Shown piece after piece: positions 6,644 to 6,931 of a stretch of DNA of 6,931 nt (positions are counted from its first letter, which is position 1; the number at the start of each line of letters is the position of its first letter). The notes under the pieces are model-generated. The model did no database searches and was not told the origin of the DNA. It was given only the letters and a program-made list of their open reading frames with translations. Source of the stretch: a bacterium (GTDB lineage: Bacteria > Auribacterota > UBA3054); contig JAFSWV010000159.1 of NCBI GenBank assembly GCA_017444325.1, positions 1 to 6,931 on the forward strand. The letters are read 5' to 3'. Position numbers and translations under genes: made by a program.

Positions 6644-6931
6644 ATGTTATCGACCGCTTCCAAGATCGTATCAAGAGAAGAACTGGCGAAATGCTGCGAA
6701 GAGCTGCGCAAAGCTGGCAAGACCATCGTGACCTGCAACGGGAGCTTCGACCTTTTCCACTACGGTCACCTTTGCTTCCTTGAAGAAGCTAAGGCCCAGG
6801 CGGACGTTCTTATCGTCGGCCTCAACTCCGACAGCTCAATTAAGCAGTACAAGAGCCCGCTTCGCCCCATCATCGGCCAGGAGCAGCGCGCCGCGCTGCT
6901 TTCCGCTCTTTCCATCGTAAGCTATGTCCAC
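6644..6931 (+). CDS. rfaE2: 5' part of an RfaE2/HldE C-terminal-type heptose-1-phosphate nucleotidyltransferase
   Basis: The first 96 residues of a protein that runs off the right edge. It reads MLSTASKIVSREELAKCCEE, then the nucleotidyltransferase signature TCNGSFDLFHYGHLCFLEEA (HxGH motif as HYGH), DVLIVGLNSDSSIKQYKSP, RPIIGQEQRAALLSAL and SIVSYVH. The order and spacing match the D-glycero-beta-D-manno-heptose 1-phosphate nucleotidyltransferase domain (RfaE domain II), which activates heptose to ADP-heptose for LPS core or, in other systems, a different NDP-heptose. The gene begins directly with this domain and has no PfkB-type kinase domain before it, so it is the stand-alone form, normally about 155-165 aa. 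The motif has Ser where most relatives have Cys (NGSFD versus NGCFD). The alternative is a glycerol-phosphate cytidylyltransferase-like enzyme, but the 'RPI....R...L.AL' block favours RfaE2. Confidence 0.85.
   Translation, partial: MLSTASKIVSREELAKCCEELRKAGKTIVTCNGSFDLFHYGHLCFLEEAKAQADVLIVGLNSDSSIKQYKSPLRPIIGQEQRAALLSALSIVSYVH

Overview
The window looks like the interior of a polysaccharide assembly operon from a Gram-negative bacterium, for surface glycan (LPS/O-antigen or exopolysaccharide). GC is about 50-55% by eye and looks even throughout. All genes lie on the + strand. The Gram-negative reading rests mainly on the last gene, a heptose-1-phosphate nucleotidyltransferase (RfaE2/HldE C-terminal type), and on two membrane proteins of the Wzy/WaaL family. 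The phylum cannot be told from the sequence alone.

Layout: the 3' end of an unrecognised helical protein (2-196); a membrane-anchored TPR protein (189-1475); a left-handed beta-helix (hexapeptide) acyltransferase (1475-2044); a 428-aa Wzy/WaaL-type polymerase or ligase (2054-3340, GTG start); a GT4-type glycosyltransferase (3337-4476); a second, 715-aa Wzy/WaaL-type protein with an extra soluble C-terminal domain (4476-6623); and the 5' part of the rfaE2-like gene (6644 to the window edge).

The genes are packed tightly. Junctions are an 8-nt overlap, a 1-nt overlap (TGATG), a 9-nt gap, a 4-nt overlap (ATGA), a 1-nt overlap (TGATG) and a 20-nt gap. Each start has a recognisable Shine-Dalgarno sequence. 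This suggests one transcript with translational coupling. I see no internal promoter, terminator, RNA gene, repeat, CRISPR array or mobile element, and no gene-free stretch longer than 20 nt.

Inferred division of labour: the GT4 enzyme adds a sugar on the cytoplasmic face, the acyltransferase decorates a sugar, and the two polytopic proteins polymerise and/or ligate the glycan on the periplasmic side. The TPR protein is a candidate scaffold or regulator for them. The nucleotidyltransferase would supply an activated heptose. The features most worth a second look are the paired Wzy/WaaL-like proteins, the C-terminal domain fused to the larger one, and the uncharacterised N-terminal domain of the TPR protein.
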